Assembly (NCBI GenBank): GCA_019753375.1
Contig: JAIELC010000032.1
Coordinates: forward strand, 62,001 to 126,000
Source: Sphingomonas sp.
Lineage (GTDB): Bacteria > Pseudomonadota > Alphaproteobacteria > Sphingomonadales > Sphingomonadaceae
Length of the DNA stretch: 64,000 nt
Reading direction: 5' to 3'
Below the pieces are notes generated by a model. That model was not told the DNA's origin. It did not search any database and worked only from the letters and a program-made list of their open reading frames with translations. Within the stretch, counting starts at the first letter, position 1. Each line of letters opens with the position of its first letter. A program made the translations under genes and the position numbers. Below, piece by piece: positions 8,161 through 17,558 of this stretch.

Positions 8161-8840
8161 TGCGGCGCCTTTTTCAGTTTCTGGCTGCTATTGGGATTGT
8201 CGTTGTCCTGATCGTCGGCGTCGTGGTTGGCATCAATCGCTACGTCGCCCAGCGGTTGAATCCGGACCCTGAAACCATTGCGACGGCCAGTTTGCGCGGG
8301 CTGCGTGAGCAGAACAGGCTGTCGGCCTTTGCCGCACAATATGTTGCCGTTGTGATGTCCAAGCAGACGCGATTGGGTCTCAGCACGCAAAAGACGCTGA
8401 TCATGCCCGGGATGGTGCGCTATGAAGTTGATCTCGCCAAGCTGCGCCAGCGTGACGTCCATTGGGATGCATCGACACATACCCTTTCGGTCCTTTTGCC
8501 GCCACTTGAGACCGACCAGCCGCAGATCGATTTGGCGCGGCTTCGTGAATATGGCGATGGGGGATTGCTGGCTGTTTTCACCGACGCCGGCAAACGGCTG
8601 GATGCGGTAAATCGTGCCGCAGGCCAAAAAGAACTGCAGCGCCAGGCGCATCAGCCAACTATGATTACGTTGGCACGCGACGCAACGCGTCGGGCAATCG
8701 AACGCAGCTTTACCTTGCCGCTGGCCGCGGCAGGGATTGAAGCCAAAATAAGCGTGCGGTTCGCCGATGAAGCCCAGACCACTGATCAACCTTGGGACAT
8801 CAGCCGATCAGTAAACGAGGTGCTGGCCAATCAGCAGTAG
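8160..8840 (+). CDS. DUF4230 domain-containing membrane-anchored protein
   Basis: The 226-residue product has one N-terminal membrane helix (FLAAIGIVVVLIVGVVVGI) and an extracytoplasmic domain. Its features, including the KQTRLGLSTQKTLIMPGMVRYEVDL region and the later helical stretch, agree with DUF4230 proteins, a family of unknown function widespread in sphingomonads. The ATG at 8160 overlaps the upstream stop codon by one base, so I choose it over 8142. Likely co-transcribed with the MBL-fold gene. Confidence 0.75.
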   Translation: MRRLFQFLAAIGIVVVLIVGVVVGINRYVAQRLNPDPETIATASLRGLREQNRLSAFAAQYVAVVMSKQTRLGLSTQKTLIMPGMVRYEVDLAKLRQRDVHWDASTHTLSVLLPPLETDQPQIDLARLREYGDGGLLAVFTDAGKRLDAVNRAAGQKELQRQAHQPTMITLARDATRRAIERSFTLPLAAAGIEAKISVRFADEAQTTDQPWDISRSVNEVLANQQ

Positions 8841-8906
8841 CGTCCTATTTCGTCTGCTTTGGAAATTTGATACACTGTATGTCGATAATGCTGGGGGGAC
8901 TTATCG

Positions 8907-9677
8907 ATGGCAACGTTAGCAACGTCGGCGGTTGGCTCGCGTAGCGACGACCGGTTTTTCCTGACGATGGCATTCGTCATGGCAGCAACAATTGTGGCGG
9001 GATTCTCCCTACAACTGGCCATGGGACGATCGAGTTTTGACCGGCCCCTGCTGGTTCACGCCCATGCCATTGTCTTTATGGGCTGGATGGTCATCTACCT
9101 GCTCCAAAACTGGTTTGCGACCATCGGTCCCTTGCGGTTGCACCGGGTGCTGGGCTGGCTGGCGGTGGGTTGGATCATTGCGATGATCGGCCTGGGCACG
9201 GCGGTAACGCTGGACATGGTTCGTGGTGGTCGGGTGCCCTTCTTTTTTCAACCGCTCCATTTTCTGGTCTTTGACCCAATGTCAGTCATCGGCTTTGCTG
9301 GCATCATAGCGGCCGGCATCGCCTTGCGGCACCACACCGGATGGCATCGGCGGCTCAATTATTCGGCGATGGCGCTGCTAACGGGCCCTGCTTTTGGCCG
9401 GCTATTGCCGCTGCCGTTCTTGATCCCCTGGGCATATCAGTCGGCCTTTGCCGCGACCTTAATCTTTCCGCTAATCGGGATTGTTGGCGATCTACGCAGA
9501 ACCGGGCATATCCATCCGGCGTGGTGGTGGGGTCTCGGTGGCATGTTTGCGACCGAATGCATCACCGATTTTATCGCATTTGGGCCGTTCGGAGCCATGC
9601 TTTATCAGGCCGCAACGGCGGGTACGCCGGGGGCGGCTATTGCGCCGCTGGCATTTCCGCCATCACCGCTGGGTTGA
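8907..9677 (+). CDS. Multi-pass integral membrane protein of unknown function
   Basis: A 256-residue protein with about six predicted membrane segments, for example FFLTMAFVMAATIVAGFSL, AIVFMGWMVIYLLQNWF and AVGWIIAMIGLGTAVTLDMV. Histidines recur in or beside helices (LLVHAHAIVFMGW, RLHRVLGWL, RHHTGWHRRLNYS), which could suggest haem or metal binding, but I do not recognise a named family. A GGGGGG purine run precedes the start. It stands before nadA with 45 bases between. Confidence 0.7.
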   Translation: MATLATSAVGSRSDDRFFLTMAFVMAATIVAGFSLQLAMGRSSFDRPLLVHAHAIVFMGWMVIYLLQNWFATIGPLRLHRVLGWLAVGWIIAMIGLGTAVTLDMVRGGRVPFFFQPLHFLVFDPMSVIGFAGIIAAGIALRHHTGWHRRLNYSAMALLTGPAFGRLLPLPFLIPWAYQSAFAATLIFPLIGIVGDLRRTGHIHPAWWWGLGGMFATECITDFIAFGPFGAMLYQAATAGTPGAAIAPLAFPPSPLG

Positions 9678-9722
9678 TCCGTAGCGCGCGGAGGGCCATG
9701 TGCTCCGGACAGTCGCGGGAGC

Positions 9723-10691
9723 ATGAACATGGACGCACGTAAGGGTATTGGCGGCAGCCTGACCGGGTTGGATTTGCGCGACGAGATTGATCGGCTGCGC
9801 AAGGAAAGAAACGCCGTGATTCTGGCGCATTATTACCAGCGCCCGGAAATTCAGGACATTGCAGATTTTGTCGGCGACAGCCTTGATCTGAGCCGCAAGG
9901 CGCAGGCGACCAATGCCGATGTGATCGCCTTTTGCGGCGTGAAGTTCATGGCAGATACCGCCAAGATATTGAGTCCCGACAAAATCGTCGTGCTGCCCGA
10001 TCTGAAGGCCGGTTGCAGCCTGGAAGACAGCTGTCCGCCAGACAAGTTTGCCGCATTCCGCAAAGCGCATCCCGATCACATCGCGTTGACCTACATAAAT
10101 TGTTCGACCGAAGTGAAGGCGCTGAGCGATATCATCGTGACGAGTTCGTCGGCGGAAAGGATTCTGAGTCAAATCCCGCCCGAACAAAAGATCATCTTTG
10201 GGCCCGACAAGCATCTGGGGGGCTATCTTGCGCGCAAGACCGGGCGCGACATGTTGCTGTGGCCGGGGGTTTGCATCGTCCATGAAGCGTTCAGCGAAAC
10301 CGAATTGCTGAAGCTAAAGGCGCGCCATCCCGAAGCGCCGGTCGCCGCGCACCCCGAATGCCCCGCCTATATTCTGGATCATGCGGATTATGTCGGGTCG
10401 ACCAGCGGCATTTTGAAATATGCCAACGAGATGCCGGGCGACATGCTGATCGTGGCAACCGAACCGCACATCATGCACCAGATGGAAAAGGCGATGCCGC
10501 AGAAGACTTTCATCGGCGCGCCGGGAGCAGACGGCGTCTGCAACTGCAATATCTGCCCATATATGGCGCTCAACACGATGGAAAAGCTCTACATCGCGCT
10601 GCGCGATCTGGAGCCGCGCATCGAGATCGAAGAAGGGTTGCGGTTACGGGCGAAAAAGAGCCTCGACGCCATGCTGGAGATGACGCGTTAA
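9723..10691 (+). CDS. nadA: Quinolinate synthase
   Basis: This 322-residue enzyme condenses iminoaspartate with dihydroxyacetone phosphate to quinolinate in NAD synthesis, using a [4Fe-4S] cluster. Family marks include the N-terminal ILAHYYQRPEIQDIADFVGD, FCGVKFMADTAK, AGCSLEDSCP, VHPEC-like AAHPECP and the C-terminal CNCNICPYMALN; cysteines in the second-to-last group and the AGCS region are the expected ligands. Start may be ATG 9723 or the in-frame ATG 9729, which has better spacing from GGGAG. nadB and nadC are not in the window. It converges on ugd, 11 bases away. Confidence 0.96.
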   Translation: MNMDARKGIGGSLTGLDLRDEIDRLRKERNAVILAHYYQRPEIQDIADFVGDSLDLSRKAQATNADVIAFCGVKFMADTAKILSPDKIVVLPDLKAGCSLEDSCPPDKFAAFRKAHPDHIALTYINCSTEVKALSDIIVTSSSAERILSQIPPEQKIIFGPDKHLGGYLARKTGRDMLLWPGVCIVHEAFSETELLKLKARHPEAPVAAHPECPAYILDHADYVGSTSGILKYANEMPGDMLIVATEPHIMHQMEKAMPQKTFIGAPGADGVCNCNICPYMALNTMEKLYIALRDLEPRIEIEEGLRLRAKKSLDAMLEMTR

Positions 10692-10702
10692 GTCAGCAAT
10701 CG

Positions 10703-12004
10703 CTAGCGCCCTACACCAGTGTAGTGAAACCCGGCTGCTTCGACATCGGCGCGGTTATAGATGTTGCGCAGATCAACGATGACCGGTTCCTTAAGCAACG
10801 CCTTGATCCGTTTCAGGTCCAGCGCGCGGAACGCATCCCATTCGGTAACGATGGCCAGCGCATCGGCGCCGTCGATCGCTTCATAGGGGCCATCGCAATA
10901 GGTGACGTTATCGAGCACATGCTTGGCCTGCTCAATCCCTTCAGGGTCATAGGCGCGCACCGACGCGCCTGCATCCTGTAGGGTTTGGATCACCGAAATC
11001 GCCGGGGAATCGCGCATATCATCGGTGTTCGGCTTGAAGGTCAGGCCCAGGATGGCGACGGTCTTCCCGCGCACGTCGCCGCCCATAGCGGCAACGATCT
11101 TGCGGCCCATGGCGCGCTTGCGGTTGTCATTCACGGCTACCACGGCTTCGACAATCCGCTGCGGCGCATCATTATCCTGCGCAGTCTTGAGCAGGGCAAG
11201 CGTGTCCTTGGGGAAGCACGAGCCACCATAACCGGGACCGGCATGCAGGAACTTGTTGCCGATACGGTTATCAAGGCCAATGCCGCGCGCGACATCCTGA
11301 ACATCGGCGCCGACCTTTTCGCACAGATCCGCAATTTCATTGATGAACGTGATCTTGGTCGCAAGAAATGCGTTACCCGCATATTTGGTAAGCTCGGCGC
11401 CCCGACGGCTCATCTCGATAATCGGCGACCGACCAATGGCGAGCGGGCGATAGATTTGGCGCATAACTTCCAGCGCGCGCGGATCATTGCCGCCAATGAC
11501 AACCCGGTCTGGCCGCTTGAAATCGTCGATTGCGGCGCCTTCGCGCAGAAATTCGGGGTTCGAAATCACCGCAAAATCGGCGTCGGGATTGGCGTCGCGA
11601 ACAATGCGCTCGACTTCATCGCCCGTGCCGACAGGGACGGTCGACTTGTCGACAATGACCGTGAAGCCATCGATCGACCCGGCAATTTCTTCGGCGGCCG
11701 CGTAAACGTAGCTTAGATCCGCGTGCCCATCGCCACGGCGTGATGGTGTCCCTACCGCAATGAAAACCGCGTCGGCGCCCTTCACATTGGCGGGCAAGTC
11801 GGTGGAGAAAGACAATCGACCAGCCGACACGTTGCGTCCCACCAGCTCGGCAAGGCCGGGCTCATAGATCGGCATTTTGCCGTTCAGCAACGCATCGATC
11901 TTTCCTGCGTCCTTGTCGACGCACACCACATTATGCCCGAAATCGGCGAAACAGGCGCCTGACACCAGGCCAACATAGCCCGAACCAACCATCGTAATGC
12001 GCAT
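10703..12004 (-). CDS. ugd: UDP-glucose 6-dehydrogenase
   Basis: A 433-residue enzyme oxidising UDP-glucose to UDP-glucuronate with two NAD. It starts with the Rossmann motif MVGSGYVGLVSGACFADFGH. The catalytic cysteine lies in GPGYGGSCFPKDTLAL, and the C-terminal UDP-binding domain has LGLTFKPNTDDMRDSP. Length and order are standard. The neighbouring galU supplies its substrate, and the nearby capsule locus is the likely consumer of UDP-glucuronate. Confidence 0.96.
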   Translation of the reverse strand: MRITMVGSGYVGLVSGACFADFGHNVVCVDKDAGKIDALLNGKMPIYEPGLAELVGRNVSAGRLSFSTDLPANVKGADAVFIAVGTPSRRGDGHADLSYVYAAAEEIAGSIDGFTVIVDKSTVPVGTGDEVERIVRDANPDADFAVISNPEFLREGAAIDDFKRPDRVVIGGNDPRALEVMRQIYRPLAIGRSPIIEMSRRGAELTKYAGNAFLATKITFINEIADLCEKVGADVQDVARGIGLDNRIGNKFLHAGPGYGGSCFPKDTLALLKTAQDNDAPQRIVEAVVAVNDNRKRAMGRKIVAAMGGDVRGKTVAILGLTFKPNTDDMRDSPAISVIQTLQDAGASVRAYDPEGIEQAKHVLDNVTYCDGPYEAIDGADALAIVTEWDAFRALDLKRIKALLKEPVIVDLRNIYNRADVEAAGFHYTGVGR

Positions 12005-12085
12005 TCAGATCACCATCATCAAAAGTGCTGCCACGGCACGATTGGCGCGCCACGGCAAAATCCCATCACCGCTTTATAGACTGGC

Positions 12086-12958
12086 TCAATCCTGTCCAAG
12101 CAGATCGCGCGCGAAGGAACGCACGGCGTCACCAATGTCGTCGCGCGTGATTGCGACCGCTAGGTTGGCCTGAACATACCCCGCTTTGTCGCCGCAATCG
12201 TACCGCTTGCCGCTGAAGGAGAGCCCATGGAACGGCTGGCTACCGATCATTTGCGCCATGGCATCGGTCAGCTGAATCTCTCCGCCCGCGCCCTTGCCCT
12301 GCGTCTCCAGCACGCGCATGACTTCTGGCTGCAAGATGTAGCGGCCCGGCAGCATCAGGTTTGACGGCGCGGTGCCGGGGGCGGGTTTTTCGACCAAGCC
12401 AAGAATTTCGGTCAGCGGGCCATCGGTTTTGCCGGGCATGATGACGCCGTAGCGGTGGGTTTCTTCTGCCGGCACTTCAAGCGCCGCCACCACATTGCCG
12501 CCCACGCGGTGATACGCCTCAACCATCTGTGTCATGCAGCCGGGCGTACCCCACATGAATTCATCGGGCAGGAAAATGGCGAAGGGCTCATCGCCGATAA
12601 TATCGCGCGCGCACCACACGGCATGGCCCAGCCCCATCGGCTCTTGCTGGCGAACATACACGACGTTGCCAGGCTTAAGTCGCGTCCCGGCCAGCTGATC
12701 GAGCGACTTGCCCCGCGCAGACATCGTCGCTTCCAGTTCATAGGCAATGTCAAAATGATCCTCGATCGCGCTCTTGCCGCGACCGGTGACGAAAATCATT
12801 TGCTCAATGCCCGCTTCGAGCGCTTCATCCACCGCATATTGGATCAACGGTCGATCGACGATCGGCAGCATTTCCTTTGGCACGGCCTTTGTCGCCGGGA
12901 GGAATCGCGTACCAAGTCCTGCAACGGGAAAGACGGCCTTGCGGAGCGGCTTGATCAT
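12086..12958 (-). CDS. galU: UTP-glucose-1-phosphate uridylyltransferase
   Basis: A 290-residue nucleotidyltransferase making UDP-glucose from UTP and glucose-1-phosphate. The N-terminal signature PVAGLGTRFLPATKAVPKEM contains the nucleotide-binding loop and catalytic lysine, and the family segments VEKPAPG and GEIQLTDAM follow. It is transcribed toward ugd with an 81-base gap, so the two form a probable precursor-supply operon for exopolysaccharide or capsule. Confidence 0.96.
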   Translation of the reverse strand: MIKPLRKAVFPVAGLGTRFLPATKAVPKEMLPIVDRPLIQYAVDEALEAGIEQMIFVTGRGKSAIEDHFDIAYELEATMSARGKSLDQLAGTRLKPGNVVYVRQQEPMGLGHAVWCARDIIGDEPFAIFLPDEFMWGTPGCMTQMVEAYHRVGGNVVAALEVPAEETHRYGVIMPGKTDGPLTEILGLVEKPAPGTAPSNLMLPGRYILQPEVMRVLETQGKGAGGEIQLTDAMAQMIGSQPFHGLSFSGKRYDCGDKAGYVQANLAVAITRDDIGDAVRSFARDLLGQD

Positions 12959-13097
12959 GGATGGGGGATCCCCTGTTAAGGCTGCGCCGCCCTAACGCAC
13001 CCACTGATCAGCCGCAACGCCGTTTCGAACCGGTGCAGCATCGCGGCAACGCCAATCGGGGTCGCTGCAGGTTGTGCTGCCCAAATCAGACAGCATG

Positions 13098-13171
13098 TGG
13101 AGCGGGTGAAGGGAATCGAACCCTCGTCGTAAGCTTGGGAAGCTTCTGCTCTGCCATTGAGCTACACCCGC
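13098..13171 (-). tRNA. tRNA-Gly (anticodon CCC)
   Basis: Read on the minus strand, the segment begins GCGGGTGTAGCTCAATGG and ends GAATTCC-type T-arm then CACCCGCTCCA, with an encoded CCA. Acceptor arms GCGGGTG and CACCCGC pair fully, the T-loop GGTTCGATTCC is present, and the anticodon loop TTCCCAA gives CCC after the invariant T. The layout closely matches bacterial glycine tRNAs with CCC. Confidence 0.95.
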
Positions 13172-13470
13172 TGAGCACCCCGCGAGTTGCACAAGTCGCG
13201 TCGGTGCGTCAACCATTGCTTGCAGCGGTGGGTGTGCCGCCTGAAAAGTCACCAAGATAAACCGGACGTTACAGCGCTACGCATGAGATTTAGAACAAAG
13301 AGGGACGTTTCACTTCCAATATGGCCGATGCGATTTTATGGTGCCAAGTGATCCAATAAAGAGCCGCTCCTCCTAGTTTGGATGGGTTCTGGTCCGATCT
13401 GCAAGAACGTAAAGGCGGCTGGCGATAGCTGCTACAACGCTTTGAAGCATCTGCAGTATAAGGTGATTAT
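13172..13470. other. Intergenic region before the capsule locus
   Basis: About 300 bases between the tRNA and the first capsule glycosyltransferase. I see no gene, repeat or clear terminator. The last bases include an AAGGTGA ribosome-binding site for the next start. The promoter for the capsule genes must lie here if they form a separate unit, but I cannot single out -35/-10 boxes with confidence. Confidence 0.5.
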
Positions 13471-14733
13471 ATGGCTCGAACTATAATTTCGGGCGTCGCT
13501 GGTCTTTCGGCCCGGTTGGGTCTTACCAAGACAAAATTTCGTGCGCCCGACGGCAAGCGACAGCTCCTCGTTGATGTATCTACCATCGCGCGGACTGACG
13601 CTGGTACCGGGATACAGCGCGTGGTTCGCGCACTGTGGCTTCAGCTTAGGGCCCTTGATCGTAATGCGCTGATCGTTACGCCGATTGTTGCTTCTCGCCG
13701 GAGCGGTTATCGAATTGCTCCTGCCGATTTTCTGCAAAATCCGATCATCGCAGACCCAGCGACCCTGCCACCGGTGGCGATCGCAGAGGGTGATGTCTTT
13801 CTTGGGCTCGATCTCGCCTTGCATGTCATTCCACACCGGGCGCACGAGTTACGACGGTGGCAAGCCTGTGGGGTGCGGCTTGGCTTTGTCGTCTATGATC
13901 TGCTGCCGGTTCTGCATCCCTATTGGTTCAGCCCAAAGATCAACAGGCGATATGTGCGCTGGATTGGCGTTGTCGCACGCCATGCAGATGAGATTCTGTG
14001 CATTGCTCGGGCGGTGCAGGACGACCTGGAAAACTGGATCGAAGCCAATATTCCTCGCCGGATCAAACGTCCCCGGATGTCGGTAATCCGGCTCGGGGGT
14101 GACATAGTGGCGAGTGCCCCGAGCGAGGGCTTGCCGATCGACGCCGAGGCGGTGCTCAGTTGGGCTCGCAATCGACCGACAATCCTGATGGTGGGCACAA
14201 TTGAGCCTCGCAAGGGATACGATCAAGCGCTGGCAGCATTTGAGTATCTGTGGTCGGAGGAGAGCGCGTCGGTGCGCGATCTGGTGCCGAGCCTGCTTAT
14301 CGTCGGTCGGCCCGGGTGGATGACCGAAGCGCTTCAGGATCGACTTCGCTACCACCGCGAGCAGGGGCGTCGCCTGCGTTGGATCGACGATGCCAGCGAC
14401 GAATATCTTGGAAAGCTATATGAGGCCAGCACGGGATTTCTGTTCGCGTCCCAAGCCGAGGGGTTCGGACTGCCAATCTTGGAGGCGGCGGGATACGGCA
14501 AACCCATTCTTGCCAGAGACCTGCCGGTATTTCGCGAGATTGCGCCCGATGGTGCTGCTTTCTTTCAGGCGACAACCGGTGAGGAGCTGGCCGGGCTGAT
14601 CAAAACTTGGCTGGCGGAAATTACGTCCGGCAAACCTGATTTAGCGCCTTCAATCTTGCCAGATTGGACCATGGCCGCCGAGGATTTAGTTGCCGCGCTA
14701 GGCCTTGATCTGCCGGTTGCTGGTAGAGATTGA
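13471..14733 (+). CDS. Glycosyltransferase family 4 protein (capsule locus)
   Basis: A 420-residue GT-B enzyme. The N-terminal block QLLVDVSTIARTDAGTGIQR is shared with the third module of the 1249-residue glycosyltransferase downstream. The C-terminal donor-binding half contains MVGTIEPRKGYDQAL and the EX7E motif AEGFGLPILEAAGYGK. No signal peptide is present. ATG 13471 is preceded by AAGGTGA. As the first gene of the capsule cluster it likely adds one sugar of the repeat unit; donor unknown. Confidence 0.87.
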   Translation: MARTIISGVAGLSARLGLTKTKFRAPDGKRQLLVDVSTIARTDAGTGIQRVVRALWLQLRALDRNALIVTPIVASRRSGYRIAPADFLQNPIIADPATLPPVAIAEGDVFLGLDLALHVIPHRAHELRRWQACGVRLGFVVYDLLPVLHPYWFSPKINRRYVRWIGVVARHADEILCIARAVQDDLENWIEANIPRRIKRPRMSVIRLGGDIVASAPSEGLPIDAEAVLSWARNRPTILMVGTIEPRKGYDQALAAFEYLWSEESASVRDLVPSLLIVGRPGWMTEALQDRLRYHREQGRRLRWIDDASDEYLGKLYEASTGFLFASQAEGFGLPILEAAGYGKPILARDLPVFREIAPDGAAFFQATTGEELAGLIKTWLAEITSGKPDLAPSILPDWTMAAEDLVAALGLDLPVAGRD

Positions 14734-14868
14734 GCGAACGAAAAGGGTATTTATGATACTGTTTTAAATCGCTGGTTGTGCGATCGATTGCTCTTTCAAT
14801 AGCCGGGTGCTTCTCATATGAGCCTCGCAGATCGCTGGGCAGCCCTCTGCCGTTAGACACTCTCGGAT

Positions 14869-15983
14869 ATGGAAATGCTTGGTAATATTGTCGATCGAAT
14901 AAGGCGCCTGGGTGCGCTTTTTCAACTTTGCGTTGTTGTGCCTACCATAGCAGCATTGTTGTATTTCGGGTTGTTCGCCTCTGACGTTTACCTCTCGGAG
15001 TCGCAATTCGTGGTCCGGAACCCCGAAAAACCAGCGGCTACGGGCCTTGGCGTTTTGCTGAAATCAACCGGCATCGGGGATGGAGGCGATGAAATTTATT
15101 CTGCAGAGAGTTTTGTTCAGTCGCGCGATGCGCTCTCGGCGCTTAACAAAGACGGTTTTATCAAGACTGCCTATACTCGGCCAACGATATCTATTTTTGA
15201 TCGCTTCAATCCGGTAGGCTGGGACCGGACATTCGAGGACCTTTACCGCTATTTTCAACGGCGCGTGACAATAGAGCATGAATCGACTGGATCGATAACG
15301 AAGTTAACAGTGCGGGCCTACACGCCGGCGGATGCCTACAAGATAAACCTGCGCCTGCTCGAATTGTCCGAAGGCTTGGTCAACAGGCTTAACGCCCGTG
15401 CGCGCGCCGATCTTATCCGATTCGCCGAGGTTGATGTCCGCGATGCCGAGCGAAAGGCCGCTGCCGCCGCACTCGCGCTTTCGTCTTATCGCAACAATCG
15501 AGGCGTCGTCGACCCAGAGAAGAGGCCACGGTCCAACTGCAAATGATCTCAAAATTGCAGGACGAATTGATTGCTACCAAGACGCAAATTTCAGAGCTTC
15601 GCACCTATGCACCGCAGAATTCTCAGATTGAGGTGCTCACGACACGCGAACGGCAACTTTCGTCGGAAATCGAACGTCAGTTGGGAAAGGTAGCGGGGGA
15701 TAACACCTCTCTGTCGAGTACGGCAGCAGGGTATCAGCGCGTGCAGCTTCAGAGTCAGTTTAGCGATCGTCAATTGGCGGTTGCACTGGCGTCCTTGGAA
15801 GACGCGCGCAACGAAGCGCGGCGCAAACAGTCTTATGTCGAACGCATCGTGCAGCCCAACATGCCGGATGAGGCGCTGGAACCAAGGCGGCTGCGCAGCA
15901 TTGCCGCGGCAATTATATTGGGCTTCGTAGCTTGGGGCATTCTAAGCCTGTTAATAGCTGGTGTGCGTGAACATAATGGCTAA
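14869..15983 (+). pseudogene. KpsE-like capsule export inner-membrane protein, interrupted by a frameshift
   Basis: Two ORFs make one protein. The first (14869-15546) has an N-terminal membrane helix (LCVVVPTIAALLYFGLFASDVY) and the Wzz/KpsE-type SQFVVRNPEKP region. The second (15543-15983) continues the coiled coil (QDELIATKTQISELRTYAPQ) and ends in the membrane helix IILGFVAWGILSLLIAG. Together they give the BexC/CtrB/KpsE layout of about 370 residues. The frames join near 15520-15525, where GAGAAGAGGCC appears to lack one base (a glutamine codon CAG would restore frame). Family members link the ABC exporter to the outer-membrane channel. Real mutation versus sequencing error is unresolved. 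Confidence 0.85.
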
Positions 15984-16794
15984 TTATTCACCGCAGAAAT
16001 TAATTGGCTATCGGCCGAGCTTGCGGGCGGGGCTTGAAATACAACTTCGAGTAATCGCTGCGTTGTTTATGCGAGAAGTCATCACGCGGTTTGGTCGACA
16101 TAATATCGGTTTCCTTTGGATATTCGTCGAGCCAATGTTGTTCACCACAGGTGTCACGACACTGTGGTATTTCGCTGGTGCAAATCATGGATCTAGCCTG
16201 CCGATCGTTGCATTTGCGCTAACGGGGTATTCAAGCGTGTTGCTTTGGCGAAACATGCCAAGTCGCTGTGTAGTAGCCATCGAGCCTAATCTAGCGCTCC
16301 TATTCCACAGGCCTGTGAAAGTAATCGACGTTTTTGTCGCGCGAATCCTGCTGGAAGGCGCGGGGGCTACGATGTCTTTTGCCATACTTTCTACATTGTA
16401 TATCGGCCTCGGCTGGGTTGCGCCGCCGGAAGACGTTTTAAAGGTGATGTTTGCTTGGGTAATGCTCGCATGGTTTGGAGGCGTTCTGGGGCTCTGCGTG
16501 GGGACGCTCGCTTTCTTTTCGGAGTCGGTAGATAAGCTCTGGCATCCAATGTCGTATTTGCTCTTTCCGTTGTCGGGAGCGGCTTTTCTCGTCTCCGCTC
16601 TCCCTCCAGCAGGGCAAAAAGTGATTTTGCTCTTGCCGATGGTCCATGGAACGGAACTGCTTCGAGAAGGCTATTTTGGGTCCAAGGTTCACAGCATTTA
16701 CGACGCAAATTATCTCATGCTGGCGAATTTGGTGCTGACTCTCGTAGGTCTGTTGTTGTTGCGGGCCGTTTCCAATCGCGTGGTGCCGGGATGA
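15976..16794 (+). CDS. kpsM: Capsular polysaccharide ABC exporter, permease subunit
   Basis: A 272-residue ABC-2 type permease with about six membrane helices. The N-terminal cytoplasmic part includes RVIAALFMREVITRFGRHNIGFLW, a conserved region of KpsM/BexB/CtrC proteins. It exports lipid-linked capsule polymer with KpsT. I place the start at ATG 15976 (MANYSPQ), which overlaps the kpsE-like 3' end by 8 bases, rather than GTG 15961. The stop overlaps kpsT by four bases. Confidence 0.92.
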   Translation: MANYSPQKLIGYRPSLRAGLEIQLRVIAALFMREVITRFGRHNIGFLWIFVEPMLFTTGVTTLWYFAGANHGSSLPIVAFALTGYSSVLLWRNMPSRCVVAIEPNLALLFHRPVKVIDVFVARILLEGAGATMSFAILSTLYIGLGWVAPPEDVLKVMFAWVMLAWFGGVLGLCVGTLAFFSESVDKLWHPMSYLLFPLSGAAFLVSALPPAGQKVILLLPMVHGTELLREGYFGSKVHSIYDANYLMLANLVLTLVGLLLLRAVSNRVVPG

Positions 16795-17453
16795 TTGATC
16801 TTCAGGGCGTACAGCGCCGTTATCCTACGCGCCACGGGGACGTTACCGTTCTCAAGGGTGTGGATTTCAATATCCGACCTGGGGAGAGAGTTGGTATCGT
16901 CGGTCGTAACGGTGCCGGCAAATCCACAATGGTTCGGCTATTGAGTGGCGCGGAAAAGCCCGATGCCGGCAATATAACTCGTTCGATGTCGGTATCTTGG
17001 CCACTCGCATTTTCCGGCGGGTTTCAGGGCACGTTGACCGGGCTCGACAACTTAAGATTCATTTGCCGTATTTACGGGAAAAATTGGCGCGATCACGTCG
17101 ATTATATTCAAGAATTTACCGAGCTTGGTCGGTTCCTGAATGAGCCACTCAAGACCTATTCTTCGGGGATGCGGTCACGCCTGGCGTTCGCCCTATCGAT
17201 GGTTATTGATTTCGATTGTTTCCTGATCGATGAAATCATGGCGGTGGGCGATCATCGTTTTCATGAACGTTGCCGCATCGAGCTGTTCGAAAAACGGGCG
17301 CATCACGCGATGGTGATTGTTTCCCACGACGCCAGCTACGTCCGCAGTGTCTGTAGCCGCATTTCAGTACTCGAAAACGGCTATTTGCATAATTTCGACG
17401 ATCTAGATCAGGCCTATGAATTTTATTATCGGCCCGAGATTGCGCTCGCTTAG
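16791..17453 (+). CDS. kpsT: Capsular polysaccharide ABC exporter, ATP-binding subunit
   Basis: The 220-residue ATPase has Walker A GRNGAGKST, the ABC signature YSSGMRSRLAF and Walker B DCFLIDEIMAVGD, followed by the H-loop VIVSHD. Short length and absence of a C-terminal sugar-binding domain match KpsT/BexA/CtrD of Kdo-linked (group 2) capsules rather than Wzt of O-antigen systems. ATGA overlap with kpsM indicates translational coupling. Confidence 0.95.
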   Translation: MIDLQGVQRRYPTRHGDVTVLKGVDFNIRPGERVGIVGRNGAGKSTMVRLLSGAEKPDAGNITRSMSVSWPLAFSGGFQGTLTGLDNLRFICRIYGKNWRDHVDYIQEFTELGRFLNEPLKTYSSGMRSRLAFALSMVIDFDCFLIDEIMAVGDHRFHERCRIELFEKRAHHAMVIVSHDASYVRSVCSRISVLENGYLHNFDDLDQAYEFYYRPEIALA

Positions 17454-17558
17454 TAATTTGGCAATGGGAGTGCCATTGAGTAACGAGAAACATTGGACTT
17501 GTAACGGTTTTGTGCCGGTCATCTGAGCGTTTAGAGCTCGTAACAGGAGACCGACGAG

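Noticed and set aside
13098-13171. tRNA-Gly as an integration site for a capsule island
   Set aside because: The tRNA 3' end faces galU, away from the capsule genes, and I saw no repeated copy of its 3' end, integrase gene or direct repeat near the locus.
13405-13440. JUMPstart/ops-like element (GGCGATAGC) before the first capsule gene
   Set aside because: Only a partial match to GGCGGTAGC, and RfaH-dependent ops control is mainly known in Gammaproteobacteria; a short chance match is more likely.
15515-15546. Programmed ribosomal frameshift in the kpsE-like gene
   Set aside because: No slippery heptamer or strong downstream structure is visible at GAGAAGAGGCC, and the family is not known for recoding.
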